A stretch of 64,000 nt of DNA from Ophiura sarsii (Eukaryota; Echinodermata; Ophiuroidea; Amphilepidida; Ophiuridae): contig CM069448.1 of NCBI GenBank assembly GCA_035610835.1, positions 186,001-250,000 on the forward strand, in the 5' to 3' direction. The notes beneath the pieces are model-generated. The model was not told where the DNA came from and ran no database searches. It saw only the letters and a list, made by a program, of their open reading frames with translations. Positions 53,655-64,000 of this stretch are shown piece after piece; the first letter of the stretch is position 1; the number at the start of each line of letters is the position of its first letter. The position numbers and the translations under genes were made by a program.

Positions 53655-56600
53655 GGCGAATCGTTTAACCGGTGTACCTTCTCAAATCTGATCACATAGG
53701 TAGTTAGTATAGACCCTCCAGATAAGTGCCAGGTAGTGAGTCAATCCAAATTGTGGTGTCACATTTTTTTACAGGCCTTTTTAAAAAGTGTCTCATTCGA
53801 TAGTAAAATAGCACGATATCAGGGTAGGGGAAACATAAATCTACATAATTATATACTTATTTTTAACCGAATTGCGTCATTTTTGCATTAAAATATGCCA
53901 AATGGTTACCTCTCTCACGTTTACATTTTCATGAAGCTGTGTATCACACAAATAATTCGAAATAATAATATATCCATTTGACAAAATATAAACATGTTTA
54001 TTGCATACTATTTTCAACATTCAGCAAAGTTTATTCAGACATATTTCTAATGCGTTATTCATCATTAAATGTTGTCGTATTGGTAGTCAAACATGTTGCA
54101 GTCATATTGGAAATGTAATGGACAGATAATAACTTCGCGTGTTTACATATTGTTTTTACAAAGTGTCCCATATAAATAATAGTGGATTGTATTAGATTGA
54201 AAATTAAATTGTCACATCATTGCGTTTACTCAACCAAAAGAGGTTCCTTTGGTACCAATGGATATAGTATGAATCTCTCTCCTCTTGGTCCGAAATTGTT
54301 CTCCTGGACTAGCTTTGATTGTGGTCTTTCCGGATCAATGACACGGTTATAAAGCATTTCATTTTATCATTCTATTATAGAGCTTAACCTATATCTGTGA
54401 AGTATTTCATAGCATAATTTAGATCACTTTTTGAAGTAAACAATAGTGGTCATGCTAAAATCATTTAGTTGCAAAGAATGAGTCAATCATTCCACATCAG
54501 TGTCGTCGTAAGACAACTCAGAATATTTATCCAACGTCGTGTATGGATTGCAGCATCCCTCATCACACCCGAAACATGCAGGCGCACGCTTCTGTGCAGC
54601 TAGCTAAGGTTGTGCATCTTGCAAGAACAATCAGCTCACCGGCATGCAGATTGTTTGCAGCCACAGTGAGTGAGCTCCAAAAGCGCAAGTTGTGCAGGAT
54701 CTTGTGTCATCAAAACGGGTTGAAGGTTGTCATCTTTGATTTTCCAACCATTGCCAATTAGTGTTGGGATATTTTGGTATGCCTCTATTGATTTTCTCCA
54801 TATCAAAGCCTGGGAATGTTCTCTTTTTATAGATGATATAAGAACGAGTCTGATGTGGGTGGAAGTCCTTCAGTTTTCTTTCGGTTTTATCTTTGCCATA
54901 GTGTACAGATGAACTTCTCACAAGACTTGATGATATCGGTAGCCAAGACCGGTGCCTTTACCAACTCTGCCAAACTAGCCTGATGCTGATCACTGTCAAG
55001 AAGTACATCAAATACCAAACAATGATCTTACAGAATCGCACCCGGTCAAAGCATGAAATCCTGGCAATGCTTCACAAACGTGACGACCTAAGGTATCGGA
55101 TATGCTGTGTGCGTGTGGGCATGCAACGTAGGTTATCTTTTACTCCTGTTCTGAACCATAATACCTTGCAGTTGGCATGATTGAAAGAGTTGTAAAGATA
55201 GACACACAGAGATCGTTCTGAAAGTACCGACATTTGCGACAGTTATGGCAAAATAAAGAAGTCAGACAAAATATAATCACGGTCACTGCCGATACTAATC
55301 TCCTTGGTAGTCTACTTGTAACCGCTAACGCTTTAGGGATATACACCTTACAGATGTTCTCTCGTATGAGCTCTCTCCTATCCCATTCTCACTAGCTCAT
55401 GCAATCTAAACTACCCCCGCCTTGTGATCAGATGACAACACTGCAATCGTCATTGATGGCTTTGATCCAGATACAGTCAGGCGGTGTGTCAACATTTGGG
55501 GAGCTAGCTACCAAGCATTATGATTTAATAACTACATCACTAGGTACTAACATGACAAGTCAATCTGTGTATGTTCCTGATATCATCATGGATTCAGATG
55601 GGTCAACAGAGGCTGAAAGAGGATCATCAGCTAGTTATCGGCGGTGGCTTTAAAGATTGTTACCAAGCAGTTAGTCGTCCAAGGGGGGTACAAAGATGTT
55701 CAAGTACTACGATCGGATCATGAGGAAGCCGACGATGCTTTTGTTACTTGCAAAACATGCATCACAAGACCACCAGCGGATCGTTATCCAATCCCCAGAC
55801 ACTAACGTAGCTCTTCTGTGTGTCTATCTTTACAACTCTGTAAACTGCAAGGAATTATTGTTCAGAACATGAGTAAAGAACAACCTACGTTACATTCCCA
55901 CGCACATCATATCCGATTCCTTAGGTCGTCACGTTTGTGAAGCATTGCCAGGATTTCATGCTTTGACAGGGTGCGATTCTGTGAGTTCATTGTTTGATAT
56001 TGGAAAGAAGAAATCATTTGATGTACTTCTTGGCAGGAATCAACATCAGGCTAGTTTGACAGAGCTGGGAAAGGCACAGGTCTTGGATACCGATATCATC
56101 AAGTCTTGTGAACAGTTCATCTGCACGCTATACACCAAAGATAAAAAGCTGGATTAAAAACCGATGACGTCCGGTATTGGCTCCTTTGCCAAAAACAGAA
56201 GAAAACTGAAGGTCTCCTACCCACGTCAGACTCGTTCTTACATCATCAAAAAACAGCAAATTTTCAGGCATTGATATGAAGAAAATCCCTAGAAACATAA
56301 CAAAATATCCCAACATCAATTTGCAATGGTTGGAAAATCAAAGATAGCAACCGTTTTGATGACACAAGATCCTGCATCACTTGCGCTTTTGGATCTCACT
56401 CACCGTGGCTGCAAAAAATCTGCATGCCGATGAGCTGACTGTTCTTGCAAGATGCACAACCTTAGCTGCAGAGATGCTTGCGCCTGTTGCGGGTGTGACG
56501 GGAGATGCTGTTCTCCATACGCGACATTGGATAAGTCTTCTGAGTTGTCTGACGACGACTCTGATGTGGAATGATTGACTCATTCTTTGCAACTAAATGA

Positions 56601-57400
56601 TTTTAGCATGACCACTATTGTTTACTTCAAAAAATGATTTAAATTATGTTATGAAATACTTCACAGATAAAGGTTAAGCTCTATAATAGAATGATAAAAT
56701 GAAATGCTTTATAACCGTGTCATTGACCAGAAAGACCACAATCAAGGCTAGTCCAGGAGAACTATTTCGGACCAAGAGGAGAGAGGTTCATACCATATCC
56801 ATTGGTACCAAAAGAACCTATTTTGGTTGAGTAAACGCAATGAAAACAATTCAGTTCCACTATTCCACGGGACACTTTGTAAAAACAATATCTAAACACG
56901 CGAAGTTATTATCTGTCCATTACATTTCCAATATGACTACAACATGTTTGACTACCAATACGACAACATTTAATGATGAATAACGTATTAGAATTATGTC
57001 TGAATAAACTTTGCTGAATGTTGAAAATAGTATGCAATAAACATGTTAATATTTTGTCAAATGGATATGTTATAGTATTTCGAAATATTTGTGAGATATA
57101 TACACAGCTTCATGAAAATGTTAACGTGAGAGAGGTAACCATTTGGCATATTTTAATGCAAAAATGACGCAATTCGGTTAAAAATAAGTATATAATATGA
57201 TAATTTATGTTTTCCCTACCCTTAAATCGTGCTATTTTACTATCGAATGAACACTTTTTAAAAAGGCCTGTAAAAAAAATGTGACACCACAATTTGGATT
57301 GACTCACTATATGGCACTTATCTAGAGGGTCTATACTAACTACCTATGTGATCAGATTTGAGAAGGTGCACCGGTTGAACGATCACTTTTTTTAGGGGTC
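53655..57400. mobile_element. long palindrome with ~1.55 kb arms
   Basis: Left arm start GAATCGTTTAACCGGTGTAC, CTTCTCAAATCTGATCACAT is mirrored at 57.34-57.39 kb. Other paired points: 53.74/57.30, 53.91/57.13, 54.54/56.53 and 55.04/55.96 kb. The arms close around a ~0.6 kb loop (about 55.22-55.80 kb). Arms differ by scattered substitutions and indels, so both copies have been evolving for some time. Confidence 0.8.
55399..56157 (+). pseudogene. remnant of a PIN/FEN1-like nuclease ORF found in mobile or repeat-associated genes
   Basis: Translated in shifting frames, the segment gives GGVSTFGELATKHYDLITTS (55399-55653), then EEADDA.LLLLAKHASQDHQ and IVIQSPDTNVALLCVYLYNS (55.73-55.84 kb), then LPGFHALTGCDSVSSLFDIG, KKKSFDVLL (55945-56157). 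The order EEAD, SPDT(D)V, GFHALTGCDS..GIGKK resembles a family of uncharacterised invertebrate proteins I associate with a FEN1/PIN-type nuclease core (two acidic clusters and a helix-hairpin-helix-like GIGKK). Frameshifts between segments and stop codons show it is broken. The last segment lies in the palindrome arm, so an inverted second copy exists near 55.0 kb. Confidence 0.55.
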
Positions 57401-57417
57401 CCAGCCTCTAGACTAGT

Positions 57418-57545
57418 GCAACGATCCATGGTCCGATGCGACATTATTATAGTTGATGGCTCATCGATTATCATCATTCAGTTTAATCTGTATCACGAAT
57501 CCTTTGAGTAGTAGCGCGTTATTTTGAATCCAGTGTTATCCACGT
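57418..57545. repeat. inverted repeat, left copy (mate at 61630-61750)
   Basis: ATTATCATCATTCAGTTTAA, TCTGTATCACGAATCC and TTGAATCCAGTGTTATCC match in inverted orientation GGATAATACTGGATTCAA and TTAAACTGAATGATGATAAT at 61.63-61.72 kb. Confidence 0.8.
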
Positions 57546-58062
57546 GTATTACACTTTTCTTAATGTGAACGCACTTTAGTATGGGATGGTGACCGACTCA
57601 CATACCTTGATATATTTCTGAAATATTATGCATTTATATCGCTAAAATTATGGCATTACAGAAGAGATATGCCAATTAAAACCTATTGAGTACATTCTTG
57701 AACATATAAACAATGTGTTGTGATAACCAAAATGTCATAGTTTGTATTTAGATTAATTATGAATTAAACTAAAAAAAGTTATGTTTTGAAGAACTTGTTT
57801 ATGAATTAAAGTATAACATTTGTTTCTCAATTCATGTTAAATATAAACACATTACCATGAACTTTGTTATCATAATACATTGTGTATATGCCCAATAGGC
57901 CTACCCAATAGGTTTTAATTGTCATATCTCTTCTGAAATGCCAAAAATATAGCGATATAAATGCGTATATTCAATTTAGAAATCTATCACGGTCTGTGTT
58001 TGTCGGCAGCCATCCCATGCTAAAATGCGTTTAGGTTATTTAAAAAGTGTAATAAACGTGTG
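57540..58062. mobile_element. foldback element, copy 2
   Basis: Ends CACGTGTATTACACTTTTC and the inverse AAAAAGTGTAATAAACGTGTG. The arms (~240 bp) contain GGGATGGTGACCG and GGCATTACAGAAGAGATATG, mirrored to the right. Related to 9155-9545. The LINE begins immediately to the right. Confidence 0.8.
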
Positions 58063-58078
58063 GATACTGCTTACTTGC

Positions 58079-61000
58079 TTAATTCGAGTTGTGTTCTCGA
58101 TCTACAATGGCTCTCCACACCTTCCTGTCCTGCATTGCTGTCTTTAAGTCTCTTACATCCAAACCAGTGTCCTGTTTTAGCACATCGATGTAAGTTAGGG
58201 TAGGTCTTCCAGGTTTTCTTCTCCCATGCTTTGGTATCCAATGAACCAGCTTTGACACACATTCTTGACTCCTAAAGCAGTGGCCTGAGAATCTTGTCCT
58301 TCTCTCCCTGATCTTTTGGGTGATTTTGGGGAGGTCTCCATACAGCTCTGTGTTAGTTGTATGTTGCTTCCAGTGAATGTTGAGGGCAGCCCTCAGCATA
58401 CGTGTATAACAGCCATCAAGTTGCTTTGCTAGCTTAGGGGTGGTGGTCCATGCCTCACAGCCATATAGTAACACAGATTCAACAGTTGCGGCGAACAGGC
58501 GAAGTTTGAATTTTCTTGGTAGGGTGGATTTCCAGATCTTGTTCAGCTTCCCACAGGCTCTCCAAGCTGCTGCCTTGCGTTGCTTGATATCTGTTTCAGT
58601 GCTTGACATCCAGGCACCTAGGTATTTGAAATCGTTTACTTCATCTAGTTTGGTTCCATCATTTGTTCTGATTTCCACCGCACTTGTTTGGTTGTATGCC
58701 ATGAGCTTTGTCTTCTTTGCATTCATAGACAAGCCAACTTTAGCCACTGATGTCTCGACCCTCTGAAGCAAATCTTGTGCCTGGTGTAGTTCTTCAGACA
58801 GCAGGGCAATATCGTCTGCAAAGTCAAAGTCTGTCACTGCTACAGGTCCAATCCTTCTGCTTCTTCGCTTTTCAAGGTGGAATCCAAGCTCCTCTTCCTT
58901 TCCTGTTATAGCCATTCTCAGGGCGAAGTCTAATACAATAACAAACAGATATGGGGCAAGGGTGTCACCTTGAAGTACACCAGCTAAGATTTCGAACAGA
59001 TCTGTTTCTCCATCTGGAGAAATCACTTTAGCCATAGTTCCCTCGTACATGTCTCCCACAGCATCGACGATCTGTCCTGGTATGCCATAAGCGTGCAGAA
59101 TTCTTAGCATTTTGCCACGATGGATGGTATCAAAGGCCTTCCTGAAGTCTATGTATGTTATTATTGCTGGTAGGTTATTAGCTTTCACCCCTTCAATCAG
59201 CCTTCTCAGTGCCAGTATATGCCCTATAGTAGTTCTTCCTACCCTGAAGCCATTTTGGTTTGTTCTTAGATGTTTATCCAGCTCAGGACGAATTCTATTT
59301 AGGATCATCCGGTTATAGGTTTTCGCTACGATAGAGCTAAGACTTATGCCACGATAGTTGCCGCCCAGGCTGAGGTCTCCTGACTTTGGAATGGGCACAA
59401 TGTTGAGGATGGACCATTGGCTCGGCTTCTCTCTATTTGTAATTGCATCATTGCAGAAACCCAGCACAATATCATCTAGATCACATCTTTTTAATACTTC
59501 TGGCGGTATATTGTCCTCTCCACAGGTCTTCCCTTCTACCAGTGACTTCTTAGCCTTGTCATATTCATCTTGGTCAAAAGGCCCTATTCTGATATCAAGA
59601 TCTACAAAGATTGGTGTTATTTCTTCATCCTCTTCACATATATCAGGTGGCTTTCCCAGTAGGTTCTGAAAGTGGTTGAACCAATTGGTGACCCTTTCCT
59701 TTTGCGTGTCTCCTTTCAGCTGACCTTTGGTTGATGCCTTTCTGCCTGTGATTTCATTGATTAGTTTCCAACTTAAGCCATGCTTGGAGTTGATATGTGC
59801 AGTCTCTACTTCCTGAATCTTGCCATTCAAATGCTCTGACATAACTCGGTTGTAGGTGTCCTCTAGTTTCTTTTTTGCAGACTTGTGACCCTCTCTTCTA
59901 TCATCAGTGGTGTTGTTCTGGTACTTATCATATGCATCCCTGATGTTGTCTCTTGCCTTTATGACCCTAGTATCACTTGAGAAGCTTGTCTTATGGGCTC
60001 TTTTCTTAACTGGTACAACCATTTCTGCTGCTTCCTTGTTGGCCTTTATGAATCGCTCATACTTCTCAGATGCAGATTCCTCCTCATTTTCCAATACTTC
60101 AAACCTGTTGCGTACTTCAACTGAGTATCGTTCCTGCAGGCTTGTGTCGGTGCTTATTGCTTTCCAGTCATACTGTTTCTGTCTAGGGATTGCTTTACTT
60201 ATCCTCAGGCTTAGCTTGATTCGAGCCGATACAATTCTGTGATCTGAGCCGACACTAGCAAATGTGTTATATGCTTCAGCATTCATTAGACTGTTCTGCC
60301 ATTTCCTTCTAACAAGTATGTAGTCTAGTTGGTATTTGCTCCCAACAGGACTTATGTAAGTCCACAATTTTCCATTCCTTTTCTGAAACCGAGTATTAGA
60401 AATGATAAGGCTCTTCTCTACTGCAAGCTCAACAAGGTATTTTCCATTTCGGTTGGTTTCACTGTGGTATGTACACTTAGCATCTTCCGGTCCTACCCTG
60501 GCGTTGAAATCACCAACTACCATAAGCACATTATGAGCGGGGATAGAATCTATTGCTCTCCGAAGGTTGTCATAGTGTTCCTCAATGATGTCCTCTTTTG
60601 CAACATTAGTTGGACAGTAGTTGACTATGACTGTTGTCGCTGGGTTCCCCTGAAAGTTTGCTATAAGTATTCGTTCTGTATGTGCCTGTATATTTGCTAA
60701 TGAGCTTTTTGATTTAGTGTTCAATACAAGGCCAACTCCTCCAGTTGCTGCTCCTGTGCTATTCTTTGTGGCTGATGTTGTGATGAGTGTCTTTCCTAGG
60801 ATGCTCTCATATCTGACTGTTTCATCATGGACGATACGATGTTCTTGTATACCCAGCACTTCAATGTTCTGTTCTATGAGATTTGAAACTAGCTCCCTTA
60901 TTGTCCTAACATTCATGGTGGATATCTTAATTACTTTCTTACAGTTGATCAGGTTTCTCCTCATGCAGGCACCATATTCAGGCTTGCCCCTTCCAGAAGG

Positions 61001-61195
61001 ATTTAAGGACACGCCGTCATGTGATTTCTGTAAATTAATGTCTGCACCAGGAGATGTTGATTTAGTAGGGAAAACCCTAGTGTCGTGTAGTTGTGCCATC
61101 ATAGATTTTCTGTTGCTAAATAATACTGCGGCCGCAAATCCTACAGTATGGTTTGTAATCAAAGTTGTCCTTCTTCTAGAATACTTGCCGGCCAA
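58079..61195 (-). CDS. non-LTR retrotransposon ORF: endonuclease + reverse transcriptase (1038 codons, intact)
   Basis: An uninterrupted LINE polyprotein. Residues ~93-335 form an AP-endonuclease-like (EEP) domain with GIQEHR, GDFNARVG (from residue 228) and GSDHR (SDHR at 317-320). Residues ~590-860 form the reverse transcriptase with PIPKSGD, NYRGISL, NGFR, FRKAFDT, GVLQGD and the catalytic FADD at 792-795 (Phe replaces the Tyr of YADD). The C-terminal region carries LLYGCEAWTTTPKL and RFSGHCFR, then GRRKPGRPTLTYID, a pattern shared by RTE/jockey-like LINEs whose genes are often mis-annotated as craniofacial development protein 2-like. The lack of stops over 3.1 kb suggests recent activity. 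The start codon is uncertain; upstream on the minus strand, 61.2-61.6 kb probably holds the 5' UTR. It is nested in the 57.4-61.75 kb inverted-repeat module. Confidence 0.92.
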   Translation of the reverse strand: MAGKYSRRRTTLITNHTVGFAAAVLFSNRKSMMAQLHDTRVFPTKSTSPGADINLQKSHDGVSLNPSGRGKPEYGACMRRNLINCKKVIKISTMNVRTIRELVSNLIEQNIEVLGIQEHRIVHDETVRYESILGKTLITTSATKNSTGAATGGVGLVLNTKSKSSLANIQAHTERILIANFQGNPATTVIVNYCPTNVAKEDIIEEHYDNLRRAIDSIPAHNVLMVVGDFNARVGPEDAKCTYHSETNRNGKYLVELAVEKSLIISNTRFQKRNGKLWTYISPVGSKYQLDYILVRRKWQNSLMNAEAYNTFASVGSDHRIVSARIKLSLRISKAIPRQKQYDWKAISTDTSLQERYSVEVRNRFEVLENEEESASEKYERFIKANKEAAEMVVPVKKRAHKTSFSSDTRVIKARDNIRDAYDKYQNNTTDDRREGHKSAKKKLEDTYNRVMSEHLNGKIQEVETAHINSKHGLSWKLINEITGRKASTKGQLKGDTQKERVTNWFNHFQNLLGKPPDICEEDEEITPIFVDLDIRIGPFDQDEYDKAKKSLVEGKTCGEDNIPPEVLKRCDLDDIVLGFCNDAITNREKPSQWSILNIVPIPKSGDLSLGGNYRGISLSSIVAKTYNRMILNRIRPELDKHLRTNQNGFRVGRTTIGHILALRRLIEGVKANNLPAIITYIDFRKAFDTIHRGKMLRILHAYGIPGQIVDAVGDMYEGTMAKVISPDGETDLFEILAGVLQGDTLAPYLFVIVLDFALRMAITGKEEELGFHLEKRRSRRIGPVAVTDFDFADDIALLSEELHQAQDLLQRVETSVAKVGLSMNAKKTKLMAYNQTSAVEIRTNDGTKLDEVNDFKYLGAWMSSTETDIKQRKAAAWRACGKLNKIWKSTLPRKFKLRLFAATVESVLLYGCEAWTTTPKLAKQLDGCYTRMLRAALNIHWKQHTTNTELYGDLPKITQKIRERRTRFSGHCFRSQECVSKLVHWIPKHGRRKPGRPTLTYIDVLKQDTGLDVRDLKTAMQDRKVWRAIVDREHNSN

Positions 61196-61629
61196 GGCTA
61201 ATGAGTATATTCTCCCCGAGTCAAGTTCAGTAGACCTTCAAACTACTCCAATAGTTCTAGATCTACTACCTTACTTAGCTATTTTACCCATAGCTGGGTG
61301 GTTTATGTTCAGGTTTTCCTTCCTTAACTCAGAGCCCCGTTAGTGGAACAGGCCGCAAAGCCTGATCGTAACACTTAGCACCAACTGCCTAGCAGAGAGG
61401 GTGGGGATGGGTTGGATGTAAGGAGGCGATTATGGACAGATGGGCTGATGGAATTGCCAACTGTGCATACCAGCTGGGATAGAGTAGAATGAAGAATAAG
61501 CAGAAAGAAGAAGTGATAGTGTGCATGAAGGAATGCCAGATGGGAAAGCAATAGAGGAAAGGAAAGCTGAAAGTTGCGCATTTACACCCCTTTTCATATT
61601 AGTGGCTGTTAGGACACTAAGCTAAGCAA

Positions 61630-61750
61630 TAAGTGGATAATACTGGATTCAAATAGCGCGCTTACTCATATAATGAGGTCGTGCTACAAATTAAACTGAA
61701 TGATGATAATCGATTGGCGATTGACTAAAGAATATCCGCGTCCGACCTTG
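61630..61750. repeat. inverted repeat, right copy (mate at 57418-57545)
   Basis: See the left copy. It bounds the module that carries the LINE and the foldback element. Confidence 0.8.
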
Positions 61751-61924
61751 TGTACAGTGATGAATTATAGCTGTAGTACCGTGCTTCTTATCTCTTTTAG
61801 GTATATTAGTCTCAGATAGAAACAACGATAATGGCAATTTTTAATGTTCATCTTGAATTCTGAAGTAAATTATTTAAAATTAAAAAAAATCAACATGACA
61901 TTGTGTCCCTTTAAGTTACGCACG

Positions 61925-62790
61925 CTTGGGAAAATGTTGGCCCTCTGCCCCCTGTTACGTACAGGTACAGCGTACGTAACTTAAAAGGCGAAAATGATGA
62001 ACGACCATAAACAAAGTATATGGAGAGCTTCTTGGTGTGCTTCCGTGAGATAGCAGCCTCACTTAATGATGTCCCAGGACCATCAGCGTATTTGTTACGT
62101 TTAACGTTTGTAGGAGTGTTCCATTCTCGTAGTAAGGAGTTTAGCCCCGGGTTTAGCTCATGTTAGCCCCCCTATTTTTAGCAGCAGCAGTACCGAGCGA
62201 GATTGGGTGTGGGACGTGAATATGTATACGGGCTATGAATTGAATGCAACTTTAGACGAATGTGATTCGCGGGAAGTTTACTGTATCTGCATTAAGGCCA
62301 AGTATAAAAAATCCTTTAAAAAGGAAAGAGGGCGTTCAATTGGAAATAATAAAATATAGTTTAACATTTGACGTAATAGTCGAGAAGTCTGTAGTTTCAG
62401 GGTGGTGCGGAACGGGTGTAGTTGATTGAAATATAGTGAGAGTTTGAAAGAAATGTTGATGGAAATAAATCATTGTAGAAACAATTTGAGATATAACTTG
62501 TTGAAATCGGACCTAGTATAATTTTTGAACTAGTTGGTATGCTTTTCAGCTTTATTGAGACAATGTTAGATTTCGACCCACCCCTATTCTGCCTAATAGT
62601 AATAATAGGGTAGCCTACTAATATAGACTATAGAATCATATCAAATTAATTGAGACATCCTGCCTGCCCACTTCTGCCATACGTCAGATATTTCCTTGCC
62701 CGAGGTGCCAAAAATGCAATTCTTATTCTTTAATCCTAATACTTTAAAGACACAGAATCAAGTCCCAGGTTTGCTTTAACAAACACTTGA
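61925..62790. other. intergenic stretch, possible 5' flank of the downstream gene
   Basis: Mixed composition, including a locally GC-richer part near 62.1-62.3 kb. A GTACGTAAC-type short inverted motif is at 61.93-61.98 kb (GTTACGTACAG.. and CGTACGTAAC). No core promoter could be supported. Confidence 0.3.
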
Positions 62791-62796
62791 CACAAT

Positions 62797-63310
62797 GGGC
62801 CGTATTCTCGTACTAAACACGGTTTTAGCTTAAAACCGTGTCTAACTAAACGCGTGTTTAACTAAAACGCGAGTTTATCTTTTAAACAACGTGTTTAACT
62901 AAACACGGTTTTAAACTCGGCGAATCTCGTTCCCAGGGTGATTGTGCGATACTGTATAGTATGTATACAGGTATTTATTTTTGTTGTGGCCCTGATAGGT
63001 TACAATAGATATCGACTGAATACCTCAAACGCACGTGTATTTTTAATACTACACAATATCCCCGGCAGCTTACAGCGAGCACGGTTGAGTAATCATTCAA
63101 GGCATACAGTTCGTGTATTTGTTTAGTTAAACGCGCCTTAAACTACCCCCATACCTATGTTTAAAGTTAGACACTTTTCAGTGAGTTAGACGCGTGTTTA
63201 AGTAAAACAAATGTACGAGAATCGCGTTTAGTTAAACGCTGTGTTTAAAGTCAAAGTTAGACGCGTGTTTAGCTTAAAACCGTGTTTAACTACGTACGAG
63301 AATACGGCCC
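62797..63310. mobile_element. MITE with GGGCCGTATTCTCGTAC ends
   Basis: GGGCCGTATTCTCGTAC at the left is mirrored by GTACGAGAATACGGCCC at the right. The interior is built from many copies of GTTTA(A/G)(C/T)TAAACGCG and TTAAAACCGTGTTTA in both orientations. A short frame at 62938-63126 is an artefact. It lies directly upstream of the GT14-like exon. Confidence 0.88.
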
Positions 63311-63448
63311 TATATGTCTACATACTTGCCCTACCTAATATCCTGCTATCATGACTATACCGTATTGCGACATCACTTTTAAATACTTGTGTTCATGTTT
63401 ATAATTGCAGATTGACAAGTTTGAATTAGCGTAAATCCGAAAAGCTTC

Positions 63449-63976
63449 ATGGAGCGACAATTACCACGCCGTGTTGTTCTAGTCCGTGTATTGATCGTTG
63501 TGTGCGCCTCATTTACGCTGGGACAAATGGCAATACTTGCCTTTAACCTGCAAAGCTGGTTTTGTATGAAGTCCAGAATAAATGTCCAGCTACCGGAAAA
63601 CTTTGATACTAAAGTAGATTTGCGCTTGCGCGCACGAAATGCCATGCACCTGAGTGGCCTGTTCGCAAGGGCAGATCGTTACCATGGTGACGGAGCTCGT
63701 GCTGTTTTCTCGACTGAGTCTCGACCAATCGACTGGCAGCAGGGTGCGCGTCCCGCGTGTAATTCTACCTATCATAAGCGCTGGGATGTCGATTGTCCAG
63801 CGATATTATCAGGTGATAAAGATGAAGTGACGAAAGCCAACGGTATGTTGCAGACATTGCGTGATGACGCTGGCAAGCTGCCTATTCCATCAGATAAAAA
63901 GGTAGAGATTCCTTCTATTATGAATTTGTTTGCCCTCTTAGGAAAACAAAAAAGGTACACACATTCCTCAAAATGA
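63449..63976 (+). CDS. type II membrane glycosyltransferase, 5' coding exon (core-2 beta-1,6-GlcNAc-transferase-like), continues past the window
   Basis: The first ATG (GCTTCATGGAG) follows an in-frame stop and lies 37 nt after a good splice acceptor (TTTATAATTGCAG at 63411), so a non-coding 5' exon probably precedes it. The product starts with a short basic cytoplasmic tail (MERQLPRR), a signal-anchor helix of about residues 9-33 (VVLVRVLIVVCASFTLGQMA), then a lumenal stem. Around residues 103-140, ACNSTYHKRWDVDCPAILSG and DKDEVTKANGM resemble the region before the catalytic domain in GT14 enzymes (C..I..GD..EI.KA). The catalytic domain is not in the window. A donor is likely near 63900 (AAAAAGGTAGAG) or 63953 (AAAAAGGTACAC). 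The family call rests on this short match and the topology. Confidence 0.6.
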   Translation: MERQLPRRVVLVRVLIVVCASFTLGQMAILAFNLQSWFCMKSRINVQLPENFDTKVDLRLRARNAMHLSGLFARADRYHGDGARAVFSTESRPIDWQQGARPACNSTYHKRWDVDCPAILSGDKDEVTKANGMLQTLRDDAGKLPIPSDKKVEIPSIMNLFALLGKQKRYTHSSK

Positions 63977-64000
63977 CCAAAACATCTTACAATGAGAGAC

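Larger units (their letters stand above)
53400..61920. mobile_element. ~8.5 kb nested palindromic composite element
   Basis: Outer inverted sequences: AGTAGAAACTGAGACTAATA, TACCTAAAGAGATAAAAAG at 53.55 kb matches CTTATCTCTTTTAGGTATAT, TAGTCTCA at 61.79 kb. Sequences beyond these (53.4-53.55 and 61.83-61.92 kb) also occur in the element at 29.6-30.5 kb. Inside are a ~3.7 kb palindrome (53655-57400) and a second inverted-repeat-bounded module (57418-61750) that holds a foldback element and the LINE. Confidence 0.55.

Noticed and set aside
60717..61343. 208-codon plus-strand ORF
   Set aside because: It lies antisense to the LINE endonuclease region, where the real conserved frame is on the minus strand.

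Overview
This is a window of eukaryotic nuclear DNA from an animal. It is AT-rich, has long intergenic and intronic stretches, GT-AG introns, and a very dense and varied load of mobile elements and tandem repeats: non-LTR retrotransposons, Tc1/mariner-type remnants, TTA- and TTAA-flanked MITEs, foldback elements, a tRNA-derived SINE pair and satellites. The genes and the mobilome suggest a marine invertebrate, perhaps a deuterostome such as a cephalochordate, hemichordate or echinoderm. The sequence does not fix the taxon. There are no bacterial features, operons or CRISPR arrays.

Layout. (1) 3.2-22.6 kb, minus strand: a PLP-dependent class-I aminotransferase gene (2-aminoadipate/kynurenine aminotransferase-like). 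Three alternative or duplicated first exons (near 22.5, 21.7 and 18.8 kb) are followed by exons 2-5 (near 14.2, 13.0, 11.3 and 6.0 kb). The exon phases match at every junction, and exon 5 carries the PLP lysine motif. The C-terminal exons are not seen and probably lie beyond the left edge. Its introns hold a Tc1 hairpin, pogo-, piggyBac- and Harbinger-like MITEs, a SINE pair, and tandem arrays made from the 3' ends of its own exons plus their splice donors. (2) 22.65-25.65 kb: a TIR-bounded element (TA target duplication) filled with a ~110 bp satellite. (3) 26.2-26.6 kb: the 3' end of a LINE. (4) 26.94-36.99 kb: a ~10 kb giant foldback element with a TTA target duplication. Its two arms are inverted arrays of the same ~120 bp satellite, and its interior is a nest of repeats rich in TCCCACAATGCA. 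(5) 37-49.2 kb: intergenic sequence with MITEs, a LINE tail, palindromic GTAACRCGTGTTAC motifs and two further satellites. (6) 50.05-50.34 kb, minus: an exon of a heparan-sulfate 3-O-sulfotransferase-like gene, next to a mariner MITE. (7) 53.4-61.9 kb: a nested palindromic composite. One module is a ~3.7 kb palindrome with remnants of a nuclease-like gene; the other is flanked by inverted repeats and contains an apparently intact LINE ORF of 1038 codons. (8) 63.4 kb to the end, plus: the 5' coding exon of a type II membrane protein resembling core-2 beta-1,6-GlcNAc-transferases.

The most unusual signal is the aminotransferase gene itself. The 3' ends of exons 1b, 4 and 5, each with its GT splice donor, have become minisatellites. 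Two of these arrays have an identical 77 bp period, and the third is a decayed ~84 bp array. This turns authentic exon/intron boundaries into ladders of candidate donors.
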